Positions 10,373-20,024 of a DNA stretch of 33,192 nt are shown here, in pieces; position 1 is the first letter of the stretch; every line of letters starts with the position of its first letter. This DNA is from Paracoccaceae bacterium. Lineage in GTDB: Bacteria; Pseudomonadota; Alphaproteobacteria; Rhodobacterales; Rhodobacteraceae. The stretch spans positions 1 through 33,192 of the forward strand of contig CANBRQ010000025.1 in the NCBI GenBank assembly GCA_947371955.1. Direction: 5' to 3'. Both the position numbers and the translations under genes were made by a program. A model generated the notes under the pieces. That model saw only the letters and a program-made list of their open reading frames with translations, did not search any database and was not told where the DNA came from.

Positions 10373-10774
10373 TCAGACCCAGCGAAACACCGCCGCGGCA
10401 TAAAACAGGCATAGGATCAGCGCCCAGGTCAGCGGGCCGCCGAAGAAGTAGAGCCAGCCCAAGTTGATGAAGGCAGAGCCCAAGAGCGTGATGAACAACC
10501 GGTCGCCGCGCGTGGTTTCAATCCGCAGCACGCCGCGACGCGGTGTTTCAGGATAACGGATCGCCAGCAGGGTCATCAGGATCAGGAGGCTGGCGATGAT
10601 GTAGAAGAACAGGGCCACGGGGAAGGTCCATGCCATCCAGCCGCCCTTGATCATCGGGTCGGTCCAGAGGAACCCTGTCTCATCCCGGGGCGTGGCCCAG
10701 AGCAGAAAGGCCAGGAAGGCCGCCATGACCGCAACGATGATCACATAAAGCCGGGTCCAGTTGGTTGCGGTCAT
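10373..10774 (-). CDS. glpU: Small membrane protein GlpU (DUF2160 family)
   Basis: 133 residues. The ATG at 10774 overlaps the glpQ stop by one base (TGATG), which fixes the start; the frame is open further upstream inside glpQ but that part is not hydrophobic. About four membrane segments are visible: RLYVIIVAVMAAFLAFLLWA, then TFPVALFFYIIASLLILMTLL, then LFITLLGSAFINLGWLYFFG and LTWALILCLFYAAAVF. DUF2160 proteins occur in this position in glpSTPQUV operons of other alphaproteobacteria. Its role is not established; an accessory of the GlpPQ channel is a reasonable inference. Confidence 0.82.
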   Translation of the reverse strand: MTATNWTRLYVIIVAVMAAFLAFLLWATPRDETGFLWTDPMIKGGWMAWTFPVALFFYIIASLLILMTLLAIRYPETPRRGVLRIETTRGDRLFITLLGSAFINLGWLYFFGGPLTWALILCLFYAAAVFRWV

Positions 10775-11576
10775 CACACCCTCCCCAGGGCGAAGCCCTT
10801 GGCGATGTAGTTGCGGACAAAATAGATCACCAGGGCCCCCGGCACGATCGTCAGCACCCCGGCGGCGGCCAGCACACCCCAGTCCATGCCCGAGGCCGAT
10901 ACGGTGCGCGTCATGGTCGCGGCGATGGATTTGGCATTCACGGCCGTCAGGGTGCGCGACAGCAGCAGTTCCACCCAACTGAACATGAAGCAGAAGAACG
11001 CCGCCACGCCGATGCCCGATGCCACCAGCGGCATGAAAATGCGGATGAAGAAGCGGCCGAAGCTGTAGCCGTCGATATAGGCGGTCTCGTCCATCTCTTT
11101 GGGCACGCCGCGCATGAAGCCTTCAAGGATCCAGACCGCCAAGGGCACGTTGAACAGGCAATGCGCCAGCGCCACGGCGATGTGGGTGTCAAACAAGCCG
11201 ATGGAGGAATACAACTGGAAGAAGGGCAGGGCGAAGACCGCAGGGGGCGCCATCCGGTTGGTCAGAAGCCAAAAGAACAGGTGCTTGTCGCCCATGAAAG
11301 TATAGCGCGAAAAGGCGTAAGCTGCGGGCAGCGCCACTGTGATTGAGATGACCGTGTTCATCGCCACATAGATCATCGAGTTGATGTAGCCGTTGTACCA
11401 GGCCGGATCGGTCAGGATGGTGATGTAGTTACCAAAGGTCAGCGTGTTGGGGATGATCGAGAAGGTCGAGGTGATTTCCTCGTTCGTCTTCAGGCTCATG
11501 TTGACCAGCCAATAGATCGGGATCAGCAGGAACAGAAGATAGACGAACATCACGATGGCGGAGGTGCGGCTGCGCA

Positions 11577-11580
<4 letters not shown>
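10774..11580 (-). CDS. glpQ: Glycerol ABC transporter permease GlpQ
   Basis: 268-residue inner-membrane permease of the MalG/UgpE type, with about six hydrophobic helices starting at SAIVMFVYLLFLLIPIYWLV. The cytoplasmic EAA-like loop that contacts an ATPase is DETAYIDGYSFGRFFIRIFMPLVASGIGVAAFF. Start ATG overlaps the glpP stop by four bases and its own stop overlaps glpU by one, showing coupled translation. It forms the channel with GlpP. A paralogue with the same architecture is encoded at 18208-19002. Confidence 0.9.
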
Positions 11581-12448
<868 letters not shown>

Positions 12449-12449
<1 letters not shown>

Positions 12450-13528
12450 CAGGCGGCACCCCCCTGCACGCGCCAATCGTCTGCATAGACATTGATGCGT
12501 TCCGGCGCGAAGCGGACGCGGGTCTGGTCGGCGCCTACCTCGGAACCCTCGGGGGCAATGACGTTGACGACCTGTCCTGCCACCTCACCCCGGATGATGC
12601 GATGGCGGCCCACGTCCTCGATCCTCTGGATCGTGATCGGCAAGCCTGTACCGCTGGTCAGTTCGCAGTATTCCGGACGAATGCCGATCTGGACGCGGCC
12701 CGACAGCGGGGAATAGGCCCCCGAAAGCGGCACGTCCACACCTTGCAGATGGGCCACTTTGCCCGCAACCTTGGCGTCCAGCAGGTTCATCCCCGGCGAG
12801 CCGATGAAATAGCCCACGAAGGTATGGGCCGGGGTTTCAAACAGCTCTTCCGGCGTTCCGATCTGGACCACGCGGCCATCGTACATCACGACGACCTTGT
12901 CGGCGAAGGTCAGCGCCTCGGTCTGGTCGTGTGTCACGTAGATCATCGTGTGGCCGAACTGGCGGTGCAGGTCTTTCAACTGGGTGCGCAATTCCCATTT
13001 CATATGGGGGTCGATCACGGTCAGCGGTTCATCGAACAGGATGGCGTTGACATCCTCGCGCACCATGCCGCGACCAAGGCTGATCTTCTGCTTGGCATCA
13101 GCGGTCAGGCCGCGCGCCTTGCGGTCCAGTGTCGCCTCCATCCCGATGGTCGCGGCAATCGCCTGAACGCGCGCCTTGATATAGGCCGGGTCCATGCTGC
13201 GGTTGCGCAGCGGGAAGGCCAGGTTCTCCCGCACGGTCATCGTGTCGTAGACAACTGGAAACTGGAACACTTGGGCGATGTTGCGCGCCGCCGTGGCGAC
13301 ATCCGTCACGTCGCGGTCGCCGAACAGGACCCGGCCCTTGCTGGGCCGCAAAAGCCCCGAGATGATGTTCAAGAGCGTGGTCTTCCCACAGCCCGACGAG
13401 CCCAGCAGCGCATAGGCGCCGCCATCCTGCCAGACGTAATCCATCTCTTTCAACGCGAAGTCCGCGTCTTTCGTGGGGTTTGCCACGTAGCTGTGCGCCA
13501 GATCCTTGAGCGTGATTTGCGCCATCAT
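12449..13528 (-). CDS. glpT: Glycerol ABC transporter ATP-binding protein GlpT, degenerate signature motif
   Basis: 359-residue ATPase of the MalK/UgpC class with a C-terminal regulatory (TOBE-like) domain. Walker A is GSSGCGKT (residues 43-50), the Q-loop is VFQFPVVYDTM, Walker B is AILFDEP with the catalytic Glu, and the H-loop is YVTHDQ with His200. The ABC signature is missing: where LSGGQ should stand, about residues 141-145, the sequence is LTADAKQK. Its partner GlpS keeps LSGGQ but lacks the H-loop His. ATG at 13528 overlaps the glpS stop (ATGATG; the second ATG is equally possible). Symbol follows the rhizobial ABC nomenclature and is not the E. coli antiporter GlpT. Confidence 0.88.
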
Positions 13529-14613
13529 GCGGCCCCTGCGTAAGAGGTGGTCACGGCCAGTTTGCCATCCTTGCCAAAGGCATAGACCCGGGCCGGATCC
13601 AGCCAGAGGCTGACCTGATCGCCCGGGTTGAGGCTGTGCACCCCATGAACCAGCGCCACCCAGCGGTTGGCACCGTGTTGCAGATGCAAGAACGTCTCCG
13701 ACCCCGTGATTTCCGACACGCCGACCGTGCAGGCAAACGCCATCGACTGGGCAGATTGCGCGTGCAGATGCAGGTGGTTGGCGCGAAAGCCCGCCGTATA
13801 GGCCCCATCGGCGAGGCTGGCAGCAGCACCCGTCGCCTCAACCGCCACAGCGTCGTCAAACTGCAGGCGGTTGCCATGCTTGACAAAGCCCATGAAGTTC
13901 ATGGGCGGATCGCTGAACACCCGCGCGGTCGTCGCATCGACGGGATTGCGATAGACCTCTGGCGTCGGTCCGAACTGGGTGACACGGCCCTCCCACAGGG
14001 TCGCGGTGTTGCCCCCCAGCAGCAAGGCTTCCTCGGGTTCGGTGGTCGCATAGACGAAGATCGCGCCGGATTTTTCGAAGATGCGGGGGATTTCGGCCCG
14101 CAACTCCTCGCGCAGCTTGTAGTCGAGGTTGGCCAGTGGCTCGTCCAGCAAAACCAGCCCCGCCTCTTTCACCAGGGCGCGGGCCAAGGCGCAGCGCTGC
14201 TGTTGGCCGCCCGAAAGTTCCAGCGGCTTGCGGGTCAGCATCGGCGTCAGTTTCAGCATATCCGCCGTCTCGCGCACGGCGCGGTCGATCTCTGCCGCCG
14301 ATTTGCCGATGAGACGAAGGGGGGAAGCGATGTTTTCGTAGACGCTCATCCCGGGGTAGTTGATGAATTGTTGGTAGACCATGGCGACCTTGCGGTCCTG
14401 AACACGCTGGCCCGTCACGTCCTGACCCCGCCACAGGATCTTGCCGGCGGTCGGCTGATCAAGCCCCGCCATCAGCCGCATGAGCGATGTCTTGCCCGAC
14501 AGGGTAGGGCCCAGCAGCACGTTCATCGTGCCGTTTTCCAGCGTCAGACTGGTGGGATGGATATAGGTTTGCCCCTTCACCACCCGCGAGACTGATTGCA
14601 ATTCAATCGACAT
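13525..14613 (-). CDS. glpS: Glycerol ABC transporter ATP-binding protein GlpS, H-loop His absent
   Basis: 362-residue ATPase of the MalK/UgpC class with a C-terminal TOBE-like region. Walker A is GPTLSGKT (residues 35-42), the Q-loop MVYQQFINYPGM, the signature ELSGGQQQRCALARAL is intact (133-137), and Walker B is LVLLDEPLANLD. The H-loop, normally YVTHD, reads YATTEPEEA, putting Thr191 where the switch histidine belongs. It starts ten bases after the glpD stop, with GAGGA overlapping the end of glpD as ribosome site. With GlpT it should form the heterodimeric motor of the importer. Confidence 0.9.
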   Translation of the reverse strand: MSIELQSVSRVVKGQTYIHPTSLTLENGTMNVLLGPTLSGKTSLMRLMAGLDQPTAGKILWRGQDVTGQRVQDRKVAMVYQQFINYPGMSVYENIASPLRLIGKSAAEIDRAVRETADMLKLTPMLTRKPLELSGGQQQRCALARALVKEAGLVLLDEPLANLDYKLREELRAEIPRIFEKSGAIFVYATTEPEEALLLGGNTATLWEGRVTQFGPTPEVYRNPVDATTARVFSDPPMNFMGFVKHGNRLQFDDAVAVEATGAAASLADGAYTAGFRANHLHLHAQSAQSMAFACTVGVSEITGSETFLHLQHGANRWVALVHGVHSLNPGDQVSLWLDPARVYAFGKDGKLAVTTSYAGAA

Positions 14614-14622
14614 CCGGGGTCC

Positions 14623-16218
14623 TCATTCCGCAGCAGGGCTGACAGCCCTGTCTTTTCGTGCCGATGCCATAAAGGCCTCCAATCGGTCGATTTGCGCCGC
14701 AGTCAGCCGTAATCCGAGCTTGGTACGGCGCCAGACGATGTCGGTGGCTTCCAGCGCGAATTCGTGGGTCATCAGCCACAGCACTTCTGCCTCAGTCAGG
14801 GTCGCGCCGAAGTCCTGGCCCAGATCGGCGGCCGAGGTCGCCTTGCCTAAAGCCGTCGCCGCTTCCGACCCATAGGCGCGGATCAGGCGCGCGGCCCATT
14901 TGGGCGTCAGGAACGGGTAGCGGGTTTGCAGGTCTTGTGTCAGGGCTGCCACGCCCCTGTGGGGGAAGTCGCCGCCGGGCAGGGGCACGCGCGCGGTCCA
15001 GGCAGGTTTTGCTGCGGGAAAAAAGGGGGCGAGCTTGGCCAGCGCCCCCTCGGCCAGACGGCGGTGGGTGGTGATCTTGCCGCCAAACACGTTCAGCAAA
15101 GGGGCGCCGTTGTGATCCAGCGACAGCACATAGTCGCGGGTCGCCGCCGTGGCCGAACTTGCGCCGTCATTGTAGAGGGGTCTTACGCCGGAATAGGTCC
15201 AGACCACATCCGCGCGCGTGACAGGTTTGGCGAAATACTGGCTGGCAAAGGCCAACAGATAGTCCTGCTCTTCATCCGTGCAGGCGACGTCACCGGGAGC
15301 ACCCTTATGGTCTTTGTCGGTGGTGCCGATTAGGGTGAAATCCTGTTCGTAGGGAATGGCAAAGATGATGCGGCCATCGGTGCCTTGAAAGAAATAGCAG
15401 CGGTCGTGGTCGTAGAGCTTGCGCGTCACGATATGACTACCGCGGACCAGACGCACGCCTTCGGACGAGTTGATCCGGGTGACGGTGCGGATAATGTCTT
15501 CGACCCAAGGCCCACCGGCATTCACGAGGGCCCGCGCCATGTGGGTGTGGGTGCCCTGCGCGTCTTCGGTGGTCACTCGCCAAAGGTCACCGTCGCGCGC
15601 CGCACTGACCACGCGGGTGCGGGTCATGATCCTTGCCCCCCGCAAGGCCGCGTCGCGCGCATTCAGCGACACCAGTTTGGAATCCTCGATCCAGCAATCG
15701 GAATATTCGTAAGCCTTGGCAAAGCGCTTTTGCAGCGGAAGGCCTGCGGCATCGGTGGTCAGGTCAATGGTCCGGGTCGCCGGCAATATTTTGCGGCCCC
15801 CGAGTTGATCATAGAGAAACAGGCCGAGGCGGATCAGCCACGCGGGCCTGCGCCCTTTCATCCAAGGCATCATCCGGGACATCAGCTTGCCGGTCGGGGT
15901 TTCCCCTTCAAAGCGCATGTCGGGGTGATAGGGCAGAACAAATCGCATCGGCCACGATATATGCGGCATGGCGACCAGCAGGGTTTCCCGCTCTTCCAGC
16001 GCTTCACGGACCAAGCGGAATTCGAAGTATTCCAGATAGCGCAACCCGCCGTGAAACAGCTTGGTCGAGGACGATGAGGTGGCCTGCGCAAGGTCGCCCT
16101 TCTCGGCCAAGATCACAGACAGACCACGCCCGCTTGCATCCCGCGCTATACCGCAACCGTTTATACCGCCACCGATGACGAAAATGTCGACAGGTTTTGG
16201 CTGCTGCTGCAGTGTCAC
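14623..16218 (-). CDS. glpD: Glycerol-3-phosphate dehydrogenase, FAD-dependent
   Basis: 531 residues starting at a GTG seven bases after GGGAGG; a longer open frame reaches 16686 but would cover the whole promoter region and has no family resemblance there. The FAD-binding start is VDIFVIGGGINGCGIARDASGRGLSVILAEKGD, followed by ATSSSSTKLFHGGLRYLE, a GlpD hallmark. The C-terminal domain includes LTEAEVLWLMTHEFALEATDIVWRRTKLGL, typical of the DAO_C region. It oxidises glycerol-3-phosphate to dihydroxyacetone phosphate at the inner membrane, passing electrons to quinone. It is the first gene of the minus-strand glp operon; glycerol kinase is not in the window. Confidence 0.95.
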   Translation of the reverse strand: MTLQQQPKPVDIFVIGGGINGCGIARDASGRGLSVILAEKGDLAQATSSSSTKLFHGGLRYLEYFEFRLVREALEERETLLVAMPHISWPMRFVLPYHPDMRFEGETPTGKLMSRMMPWMKGRRPAWLIRLGLFLYDQLGGRKILPATRTIDLTTDAAGLPLQKRFAKAYEYSDCWIEDSKLVSLNARDAALRGARIMTRTRVVSAARDGDLWRVTTEDAQGTHTHMARALVNAGGPWVEDIIRTVTRINSSEGVRLVRGSHIVTRKLYDHDRCYFFQGTDGRIIFAIPYEQDFTLIGTTDKDHKGAPGDVACTDEEQDYLLAFASQYFAKPVTRADVVWTYSGVRPLYNDGASSATAATRDYVLSLDHNGAPLLNVFGGKITTHRRLAEGALAKLAPFFPAAKPAWTARVPLPGGDFPHRGVAALTQDLQTRYPFLTPKWAARLIRAYGSEAATALGKATSAADLGQDFGATLTEAEVLWLMTHEFALEATDIVWRRTKLGLRLTAAQIDRLEAFMASARKDRAVSPAAE

Positions 16219-16495
16219 GCAAATCCTCCCAAAGCTCTCGCAATCGTGATGCAACCTTAAGGATCGGTCAAGCCGGTATATTCGTTTTAGTGCGAATTTG
16301 GGCTTATCGCACAAATCGGCTGGCAAACGCGCCAATATCACATTGAATATCTGCGATTTTTTCCAAAGCGCGCAAATTCGCGCTGCACCGCGGAATAGGT
16401 TTGCGTCGCAGCGCAGCATGTTTTCGGCCTTGATCGACGCGGGCACATGTCCGAATGATGACCTTGAATCGGTGCCCGTCTGGAAAGGAAACGCC
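16219..16495. promoter_or_regulatory. Divergent glpD-glpR control region with palindromes
   Basis: 277 bases between the divergent starts. Three inverted repeats stand out: ATTCG-N8-CGAAT (16280-16297), GTGCGA-N11-TCGCAC (16290-16312, overlapping the first), and AGCGCG-N6-CGCGCT (16367-16384). DeoR-type regulators such as GlpR bind repeats of this sort, and the first contains the TTCG/CGAA half-sites seen in known GlpR operators, so these are candidate sites for autoregulation and for repression of glpD. I see no convincing sigma-70 hexamer pair. Confidence 0.55.
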
Positions 16496-17260
16496 TTGGC
16501 TCTGAGTTTCCGGCAGAGTGAAATTGTCGAGATAGCACGGGCAGATGGCCGGGTTGTCGTCGAGGATCTGGCGCAACGTTTTGACGTGGCCTTGCAGACG
16601 ATCCGGCGTGATCTGGCCGAACTTGCCGACTCGGGCCATCTGGACCGCGTGCATGGCGGCGCGGTGTTGCGCACCGGTGTGACCAATCTGGGCTATGCCG
16701 AGCGGCGCAACATGAACGAGGCGGCCAAGAGTGCGATTGCCAAGGCTTGCGCCGCCGCGATCCCGGAAAACTGCTCGATCATGATGAACCTTGGCACGAC
16801 GACCGAGGCCGTCGCACGCGAGCTTTTGCACCACCGCAACATCACCGTGATCACCAACAACATGAATGTCGCCAACATTCTGGTGGCCAATCCCGGATGT
16901 GACATCATGGTGGCGGGCGGGGCCTTCCGGCGGTCTGATGGCGGCTTGGTGGGCGAGTTGACCACGCAGTTTTTCGAACAGTTCAAGGTTGATTACGCCG
17001 TGATTGGCATTTCGGCGCTGGATGCCGACGGAGACCTGCTGGATTTCGATCTGGCCGAAGTGCGTGTCTCCAAAACCATCATCCGGCAGGGGCGGCGGGT
17101 GTTTCTGGTTTGCGACCATTCCAAACTTGGCCGGTCGGCTCCGGCTCGGCTGGCGTCGTTGAGCGAGGTCAGTGAGGTATTTACCGACAGGGCGTTCCCG
17201 GACGAACTTGCTGCGCGCTGCAAAGACTGGGGCACCAAGATCAATTTCGGCGCGTCGTAG
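16496..17260 (+). CDS. glpR: DeoR-family transcriptional regulator GlpR
   Basis: 254 residues when started at the TTG at 16496, which follows AAGGA at about six bases and gives the normal length; a frame open from 16298 would add 66 unrelated residues. The amino-terminal helix-turn-helix is RQSEIVEIARADGRVVVEDLAQRFDVALQTIRRDLAELADSGHLDRVHGGAV, the classic DeoR form. The C-terminal DeoRC sensor has NLGTTTEAVARELL and CDHSKLGR. It is divergent from glpD and should repress the glp operon, with a phosphorylated metabolite (glycerol-3-phosphate in known cases) as inducer. A second permease pair follows 78 bases downstream on the same strand. Confidence 0.92.
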   Translation: MALSFRQSEIVEIARADGRVVVEDLAQRFDVALQTIRRDLAELADSGHLDRVHGGAVLRTGVTNLGYAERRNMNEAAKSAIAKACAAAIPENCSIMMNLGTTTEAVARELLHHRNITVITNNMNVANILVANPGCDIMVAGGAFRRSDGGLVGELTTQFFEQFKVDYAVIGISALDADGDLLDFDLAEVRVSKTIIRQGRRVFLVCDHSKLGRSAPARLASLSEVSEVFTDRAFPDELAARCKDWGTKINFGAS

Positions 17261-17338
17261 CCTTCCGGCCCGGCCACTGCGCTGCTGGGGAAGTCCCTTC
17301 ACCATCGAATTCGACCTCCTTCCCGAAAGGGAGACCCG

Positions 17339-18211
17339 ATGAAACCTTATCGCAACGCAGCTTGGCTGCTGATGCTGCCGGCGGTTGCAGTGATGGGCTT
17401 TGTCGCCGTCTTGCCGCTTGTTGCGGTGTTCAACTACTCGTTCCACGACATCTTCAGTCTGGATTCAGCCAGTTGGGTTGGAGCGGATTGGTACACAGCC
17501 ATCATGCTCTCGCCGCGTTTCTGGACCAGCCTGTGCCGCAGCGCAGCGTTCTCGGCTTTGGCTTTGGGGGTGCAACTGCCCTTGGGGATCGGGGTTGCGC
17601 TGATGCTGCGCGGCGCGGGGCCGCGCGTGGCCATCTTGATGCTGATGTGTGTCGCTCTGCCGCTGGCGGTACCTGCGAACATGATCGCAGGCCTTTGGCT
17701 GGCGCTGGTGCGGTCGGAAGGACTGGCTGGGCAGGCCCTTGCTGCACTTCACTTCGATTTCGACTACAAGTTCACCGCCGCCCATACATGGATTTTGATC
17801 CTGCTGGTCGACACCTGGCATTGGCTGGGCTTGGTCGTGGTTCTGGCCTATGCGGGCCTGACCTCAATTCCCCCGGCCTATTACCAAGCCGCGGCCGTGG
17901 ATGGAGCCTCACGGGTGGCCGTCTTCCGGCTGATCGAATTGCCGATGATCGCCGGGACGATGTGGATCGTTCTGTTGTTGCGACTGGTGGATACGTTCAT
18001 GATCTACACCGAGGTCATGATGATCAATGCCGGCGGCCCGCAGGATGCCACGACCTTTCTGTCGCTGGACCTTGGCGAAGAGATCAAGGCCTACAGCTAT
18101 GGCACCGCAGCGGCGCGCGCGATGGTCGACTTCCTGATCGTTCTGACCGTGGTCTGGATCTTCGTCCAATTGCGCAAGTCGGACCAGTCTGCCGGGACCG
18201 AGCCCATATGA
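17339..18211 (+). CDS. Second GlpP-like ABC permease (orphan pair, first member)
   Basis: 290-residue inner-membrane permease of the MalF/UgpA type and a clear paralogue of GlpP at 11577-12449. Shared blocks include the start (AW-L-LP at the first helix), TWHWLGLVVVLAYAGLTSIPPAYYQAAAVDGASRVAVFRLIELPMIAG (EAA loop) and DTFMIYTEVMMINAGGPQDATTFLSLDL. A ribosome site, GGGAG, lies five bases before the ATG and falls within a small TTCCC-GAAA-GGGAG hairpin. It overlaps the next permease gene by four bases. No ATPase or binding protein accompanies the pair, so it probably borrows GlpS/GlpT and GlpV or components encoded elsewhere. Confidence 0.88.
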   Translation: MKPYRNAAWLLMLPAVAVMGFVAVLPLVAVFNYSFHDIFSLDSASWVGADWYTAIMLSPRFWTSLCRSAAFSALALGVQLPLGIGVALMLRGAGPRVAILMLMCVALPLAVPANMIAGLWLALVRSEGLAGQALAALHFDFDYKFTAAHTWILILLVDTWHWLGLVVVLAYAGLTSIPPAYYQAAAVDGASRVAVFRLIELPMIAGTMWIVLLLRLVDTFMIYTEVMMINAGGPQDATTFLSLDLGEEIKAYSYGTAAARAMVDFLIVLTVVWIFVQLRKSDQSAGTEPI

Positions 18212-19002
18212 ACCGCGCAAGTCTGCTGACCCTGCTGGCCTGTGGCGCATTGGCGGGTTTCATCCTGCTGCCGTTGGCGCAAGCAGTGGTGCTAAGTTTC
18301 ACTTCCACCCTTGGCACGCCAGAGATGCCCGCCGGAGCGCTTGGATTTCACAACTACGTCAATATCTTCCAGACCCCGGCGCTGCGCGCATCCATCATCA
18401 ACTCGCTGATCTATGTTCTGCTGAACGTCGCCTTCTGCCTGTTGGCGGCCCTGCCCGCTGCTTATGCCTTGGCGCGGTATCAGTTCGTGGGCGACCGGCA
18501 CTTTCTGATCCTGCTTCTGGCGTTTCGGGTGACGCCGTCGGTGGTTTTATCCCTGCCGATCTTCATTCTGTTCTCGCGCGCCGGCCTTGTGAATTCGCCC
18601 CTGGGCATCGCGCTGGTGCATTGCGTGTTCAACCTGCCGATTGCGATCTGGATTCTGGAAAGCTTCATTGCCGCAATCCCGCGCGCCTATGACGAGATGG
18701 CCTTCATCGATGGCCACAGCGGCCCTTCCTTCTTCGCGCGGTTTCTTGTCCCGGCCATCGCCCCGGGAATCGCCGTCGCAGCCTTCTTCTGCTTCATCTT
18801 TTCCTGGGTGGAGGTCGTCTTTGCCCGCATCCTGACCGTCACCGGAGGCAAGCCAATCACAATGGCGATCAGCGCGCTGTTTTCGTTCCAGACCGATTGG
18901 GGCCTTGTCATGGCGATGACCGTCTTCTCGATGCTGCCGGGCGTTCTGATGATCTTCCTGATCCGAAACCATATCGCCCGGGGCTTTGTCGTCCGGACTT
19001 GA
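18208..19002 (+). CDS. Second GlpQ-like ABC permease (orphan pair, second member)
   Basis: 264-residue inner-membrane permease of the MalG/UgpE type. The ATG overlaps the previous stop (ATGA). It is a paralogue of GlpQ: SIINSLIYVLLNVAFCLLAALPAAYALARYQFVGDRHF, VHCVFNLPIAIWILESFIAAIPRAYDEMAFIDGHSGPSFFARFLVPAIAPGIAVAAFFCFIFSWVE and IRNHIARGF all have GlpQ counterparts. The EAA loop is intact, so the channel could engage an ATPase. It ends the glpR-permease-permease unit; no terminator is evident and a long gene-poor zone follows. Confidence 0.88.
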   Translation: MNRASLLTLLACGALAGFILLPLAQAVVLSFTSTLGTPEMPAGALGFHNYVNIFQTPALRASIINSLIYVLLNVAFCLLAALPAAYALARYQFVGDRHFLILLLAFRVTPSVVLSLPIFILFSRAGLVNSPLGIALVHCVFNLPIAIWILESFIAAIPRAYDEMAFIDGHSGPSFFARFLVPAIAPGIAVAAFFCFIFSWVEVVFARILTVTGGKPITMAISALFSFQTDWGLVMAMTVFSMLPGVLMIFLIRNHIARGFVVRT

Positions 19003-20024
19003 TCCTTCAAGTGGGACGCGCTGTTGAACAAACCCTTTGAATCACCCCACCATCGTGACAGGGCGGCGAAACTGAACGTGCTCATCAAATCTTTTGCAAT
19101 GCGTTTCCCAAGCGAAAGGGACGGCATCAAGTATCACCACGCTCGCACTTTCAATTCCTCTGATGCAGCATTGGCAAGGCATTGGAGCGTAACGAAACCC
19201 CCTGTCTTGTTGCAAGGCGTCGAGGCTATCCAGTCGGGCCGGGGGAGTGACGCTTTCGGATCGTAGTCTGTCCCAAGCCAAGCATCGGTTGCCGCATATT
19301 GGCGTTTTGCCGATTTGCTACAACGGGCACGCAAGCAAGATAAAGGTTCAATCTGTGTGACTAGGCTGCCCTTGATGGTGGCAACCTCAGGTGCGGCTGG
19401 ACCGGCGATCTCCACCCGTCCAGACCTGCAGAGATCATCGAAGCTGTCAGGCTGAGCGTCCCAAAGCCAAGTCTACTCAGGATCAAATGGCGGGTCTTCG
19501 TGATCCGGGGACCAAAGCGGTGCTCTTTGGCGTAAAGCGACATCTTCCGCCCGGGCAGCAAAGCGGCGATCTGCATGGTCGGGTTCGCTCTTGCCCACAA
19601 ATCAAGCCCTCAAGCCGCAGAACTTCGGCGGTCAGCGAGGTTTCGGGGACATCAGGGCTCAGCCCTGATTGATCCCGACTGTGCCCCGCCGCTTGCGTCA
19701 AGCCGCCTGAAAGGCAAGCCTCGGCGGAGAAAAAGAGGCAAAACCGCAGGACTGCGGCGGCGTCCAACATCTCCGCGATCCCGTGAAACAGCTTGGAATA
19801 GCCCGCTCATTGCGCCAAGGCGGGTGGCCGCCGCGCTCCTCCGCCAGGTCGCCCCGAGATGGGCCTGTTGGGGCCTTATAAGTGCGATCCGAAGCCTACG
19901 GCAAACCCGGCGCAATCCGGTTTGCGTCGGGCGTCCATTTCTTGGGCTTCGCATCGTAATCCTGCCACCCAAGAAACCGGCCCCCTTTGGAACCGAAGTT
20001 GAGAGGCAACGACTTGTTTAAGCG
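19003..20024. other. Gene-poor, possibly decayed stretch with hairpins and a cryptic minus-strand frame
   Basis: About 1 kb with no gene I can support. It holds a perfect palindrome ATCAGGGCT-C-AGCCCTGAT (19651-19669), a hairpin GCAAACC(C)GG-cgcaat-CCGGTTTGC (19901-19925), and an inverted repeat TTTCTTGGG (19938-19946) / CCCAAGAAA (19968-19976). On the minus strand, from the stop at 20025-20027 to a TAG at 19896-19898, an open frame encodes a tryptophan-bearing peptide containing GRFLGWQDYDAKPKKWTPDA, which looks like true protein but has no start; it is in the same frame as the tail of the broken gene upstream. The zone may be the remains of lost genes or an insertion. Confidence 0.4.

Noticed and set aside
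12602-14595. Two long plus-strand open frames opposite glpT and glpS
   Set aside because: They are antisense shadows of ATPase genes whose Walker motifs are intact on the minus strand.
16298-16495. Amino-terminal extension of glpR from 16298
   Set aside because: The TTG at 16496 has a ribosome site and yields the usual DeoR-family length; the 66 extra residues have no family resemblance.
16219-16686. Amino-terminal extension of glpD to 16686
   Set aside because: The GTG at 16218 has a GGGAGG ribosome site and gives the normal GlpD start and length; the extension would cover the palindromes and the glpR start.
16304-17446. 380-codon minus-strand frame opposite glpR
   Set aside because: It has no family features, runs through the divergent promoter region and opposes a clear DeoR-type regulator.
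19024-19266. 80-codon plus-strand frame after the orphan permeases
   Set aside because: TTG start, no convincing ribosome site, no motif, and it lies in a stretch that looks noncoding.
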